Part shown: piece after piece, positions 62,253 through 64,000 of the stretch
Layout: the number at the start of each line of letters is the position of its first letter
Position numbering within the stretch: position 1 is the stretch's first letter
DNA from: Streptomyces roseoviridis
GTDB taxonomy: Bacteria; Actinomycetota; Actinomycetes; Streptomycetales; Streptomycetaceae
Length of the DNA: 64,000 bases
Assembly: GCF_039535235.1 (NCBI RefSeq)
Contig: NZ_BAAAWU010000001.1
Span: 3,596,001-3,660,000 of the forward strand
Direction: 5' to 3'
Translations under genes and position numbers: made by a program
Notes under the pieces: generated by a model
Databases searched by the model: none
What the model was told of the DNA's origin: nothing
The model's input: the letters and a program-made list of their open reading frames with translations, nothing else

Positions 62253-63410
62253 TCAGGGCAAGACGTACAGCAACCCTCCGTCGGATCCGCTGCCATCGGG
62301 ACCGGTGCCATCGGGACCGGTGCCGTCAGGACCGGCGCCATCGGGACCGGCGCCGTCAGGACCGGCGCCATCAGGACCGCTCCCGGTGCCCGTGCCTGCG
62401 CCCCTTCCCGCTCCGGGGCCTCCGGCCTGCCGCATGCAGCCGCGCTCGACGAGCACGCGCACGCACTCCCGGACCCGTTCGGCCGTGAGGCCGGTGCGGC
62501 GGGCCACCTCCTCCAGGCGGTAGCGGACGCCGCCCCGCAGGAGCGCGGGCGCCAGGTAGGCGGCGACGGCGTGGACGTCGTCGTCCACCACCGCGTTCCG
62601 GGCGCGCCAGGAGTCGAGGAGCTGCTGCGGGGTGAGAGGGGCGGTGGCGGGCGGGCCCGGTTCGCGCCGTGCGGAGCGCTGGGCCGGGAGGGAGAGGCGT
62701 TCGAGGGACGCGGCGATCCGGTGGAGGTCCCGCCCGGCCTGCCGGAGCAGTTCGACGCGTTCGCTCTCGTCGTCGAGCCGTGCGGTGCTCTCCTCCAGCC
62801 GTACGAGGGCGTCGAGGAGGGGCGGGGGAAGCACGAACGCGGAGCCGTAGCCGGCGCCGCAACCGAAGCCGTCGCCGTCATCGGCCCCGAAGCCGCCGTC
62901 GGCGGTGATCACGGGTGACGGTTCGAGCCCGTAGGACCCGTCGCGCTGCACGTCGGCGACGACCTGGGCGACCCATGCCTTGAACGGCGCCGCCTGCGGC
63001 CTGGTGGACGCGGCGGCGAGCTGGACGAGTCCTTCGAGGCACACGAGCCGGGTCGACTTCTTCAGACCCTTGAGGCCGCCGGGACTGCCGGGGCCGCCCG
63101 GGCTGCCGGGACTGCCCGGGCTGCCGGGAGTGCCGGGACTCCCCGAGCCGCCGCTACCGCCGGGTCCGCTTCCCGCAGTCCCGGAGTCGACGGGGGCCGT
63201 GACGTCGATCGGGAGCTCGGCGAGCGTGGTGTGCAGGGCATCGGCGACGTGCGCGCGGAGCGCCTGCCGCGCGCTGGCGTGGCCGAGCTGACGGGCCGCG
63301 TCCACGGCGGGGAACCAGTGCGATCCGTCCGGCAGCGTGAGCCTCCGCAGTCGCGCTCCGGTGGCGGCGTACACGAAGTCGTCGATGTCGACGGCGTCGA
63401 CGGCGTTCAT
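62253..63410 (-). CDS. BRO-N (antirepressor-like) domain protein with repeat tails
   Basis: A 385-residue protein: N-terminal Bro-N domain (about 10-65: ARLRRLTLPDGSHWFPAVDA; ARQLGHASARQALRAHV) with a Gly/Ser/Pro repeat insert (SPGSPGSPGSPGGPG, about 85-112), then KSTRLVCLEGLVQLAAAST completing the Bro-N fold. A helical middle and a C-terminal winged-helix-like region (RLEEVARRTGLTAERVREC) end in seven GPDGA/GPDGT pentads (15-bp DNA repeat). Bro-N proteins are mainly phage antirepressors, yet no phage genes surround it. ATG 63410. Confidence 0.85.
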   Translation of the reverse strand: MNAVDAVDIDDFVYAATGARLRRLTLPDGSHWFPAVDAARQLGHASARQALRAHVADALHTTLAELPIDVTAPVDSGTAGSGPGGSGGSGSPGTPGSPGSPGSPGGPGSPGGLKGLKKSTRLVCLEGLVQLAAASTRPQAAPFKAWVAQVVADVQRDGSYGLEPSPVITADGGFGADDGDGFGCGAGYGSAFVLPPPLLDALVRLEESTARLDDESERVELLRQAGRDLHRIAASLERLSLPAQRSARREPGPPATAPLTPQQLLDSWRARNAVVDDDVHAVAAYLAPALLRGGVRYRLEEVARRTGLTAERVRECVRVLVERGCMRQAGGPGAGRGAGTGTGSGPDGAGPDGAGPDGAGPDGTGPDGTGPDGSGSDGGLLYVLP

Positions 63411-63466
63411 CGGACATCACCTCCATCAGCACGCTAGGCCGAGGGCATATTCGACTGTCATGGAAA

Positions 63467-64000
63467 TCAGTTCGGTTCACCCGAAGGTGTGGGCGGGAGT
63501 CGGCCGGGCCCTTCGGCGAGGAGGCCGAGCACGTCATCGGCGGTGTAGCGGCCCACCGCTCCCGGGCAGCCGGCCAGATAGGCGGCGATGTCCTCGGCGG
63601 CCCAGGCACCGGAGGCGCGCAGCCCGTTGGCGATGAGCCGTACGTACGCCTCGGCGGGCTCCCGGAGTTCGACCTCGCCCAGCGTCCAGGGGGCGGTGAA
63701 GGTGAGCAGCGGGACCCCGTCGACGTCCCCGGCGCACACCACCGTCTCGTACCACCCGGGCCCCAGCCGGACCCGCCCGTGCGTGACGGCCTCGGTCAGC
63801 CGGGAGTCCCGGTGCGGGGCGGTGGCCGGGTCGCGGTACATCTCCTGGGCGGCGATGTCGGCGAACTGCCCGAGGGTGATCAGATGCCCCCGCGCGTACA
63901 CGGTGCCGGGCTCCTCCGGGTCGTAGAACCCGCGCCCGCCACCCCACACGGGCGACTCGGTCGCGAAGTAGACGACCCCGGAGAGCTCGACGGCCCGGGA
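63467..64000 (-). CDS. Gamma-glutamylcyclotransferase-like actinobacterial protein (5' end beyond window)
   Basis: The 178 C-terminal codons are in the window; the frame runs off the right edge. Visible: SGVVYFATESPVWGGGRGFYD, ITLGQFADIAAQEMYRDP, GWYETVVCAGDVDGVPLLTF and GCPGAVGRYTADDVLGLL. I associate these with a streptomycete family whose N-terminus (outside) carries YxSYGSN and which is often mislabelled histone deacetylase; the fold is probably cyclotransferase-like. Moderately sure of the family, not of the activity. Confidence 0.65.
   Translation of the reverse strand, partial: SRAVELSGVVYFATESPVWGGGRGFYDPEEPGTVYARGHLITLGQFADIAAQEMYRDPATAPHRDSRLTEAVTHGRVRLGPGWYETVVCAGDVDGVPLLTFTAPWTLGEVELREPAEAYVRLIANGLRASGAWAAEDIAAYLAGCPGAVGRYTADDVLGLLAEGPGRLPPTPSGEPN

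Noticed and set aside
62253..64000. Prophage edge suggested by the BRO-N gene
   Set aside because: No integrase, structural or lysis genes, no att repeats at the tRNAs, and the neighbours are ordinary chromosomal types.

Overview
The window is a contiguous stretch of a Streptomyces (or very close streptomycete) chromosome. GC is very high with strong G/C third-position bias. Frequent GTG starts, many apparently leaderless promoters and actinobacterial families (DUF397/DUF5753 regulators, ECF42 with a DGPF partner, SigB/F-type sigma factors, a LytR_C protein) all point the same way. The order purC - purD - dnaX - ffs - tRNA-Ser, and further on upp - tadA-associated gene - tadA - tRNA-Ser, is a conserved streptomycete core layout. 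No prophage, conjugative element, CRISPR array or clear biosynthetic cluster was seen.

Layout. 1-9.1 kb (mostly minus): purC, a DMF-amidase-like protein, a degenerate M48-like membrane protein, purD, dnaX, SRP RNA and tRNA-Ser(GGA). 9.2-24.8 kb: accessory genes: a GT-C glycosyltransferase, an MFS exporter/ArsR/hydrolase locus, an aldo-keto reductase behind a MerR-type promoter, an XRE regulator with a divergent hydrolase, an AlkZ-like protein overlapping an ATP-grasp gene, then a DGPF/ECF42 sigma pair behind a visible ECF42-type promoter. 23.3-28 kb: a DHA2 exporter with divergent TetR and overlapping operators, a CsoR/CstR-type thiol sensor, wrbA and its divergent TetR. 28-39.5 kb: hydrolases, an HhH-GPD repair protein, a secreted M28 peptidase, a HerA-like ATPase, a LytR_C protein, upp, tadA, tRNA-Ser(CGA) and small conserved proteins. 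39.7-41.9 kb: two tandem SigB/F-type sigma genes, the second with an apparent frameshift at a C6 tract. 41.9-48.6 kb: lipoproteins, a WhiJ-like XRE/DUF397 locus, and an orphan membrane protein gene flanked by two inverted ~335-bp copies of a MITE-like repeat. 48.8-57.2 kb: MarR/MFS and TetR/MFS resistance-type pairs, then a GT2-GtrA fusion overlapping a GT39 transferase. 57.3-64 kb: a two-component system, a metal-dependent hydrolase with a monooxygenase, a DUF2797 protein, a chromosomal BRO-N protein and a gene cut by the window edge.

Two themes stand out beyond the gene list. First, short tandem repeats, both intergenic and in-frame inside otherwise conserved proteins (TadA, ECF42 sigma, hydrolases, TetRs, BRO protein, histidine kinase), are unusually abundant. 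Several share a CCCGTACGGG-type palindrome or pure 12-, 15-, 36- or 45-nt units, suggesting active replication slippage. Second, many promoters can be read directly because a TANNNT -10 box ends 6-7 nt before a start codon that has no Shine-Dalgarno, which implies leaderless mRNAs. All functional statements come from reading the sequence and general family knowledge; no search was run.
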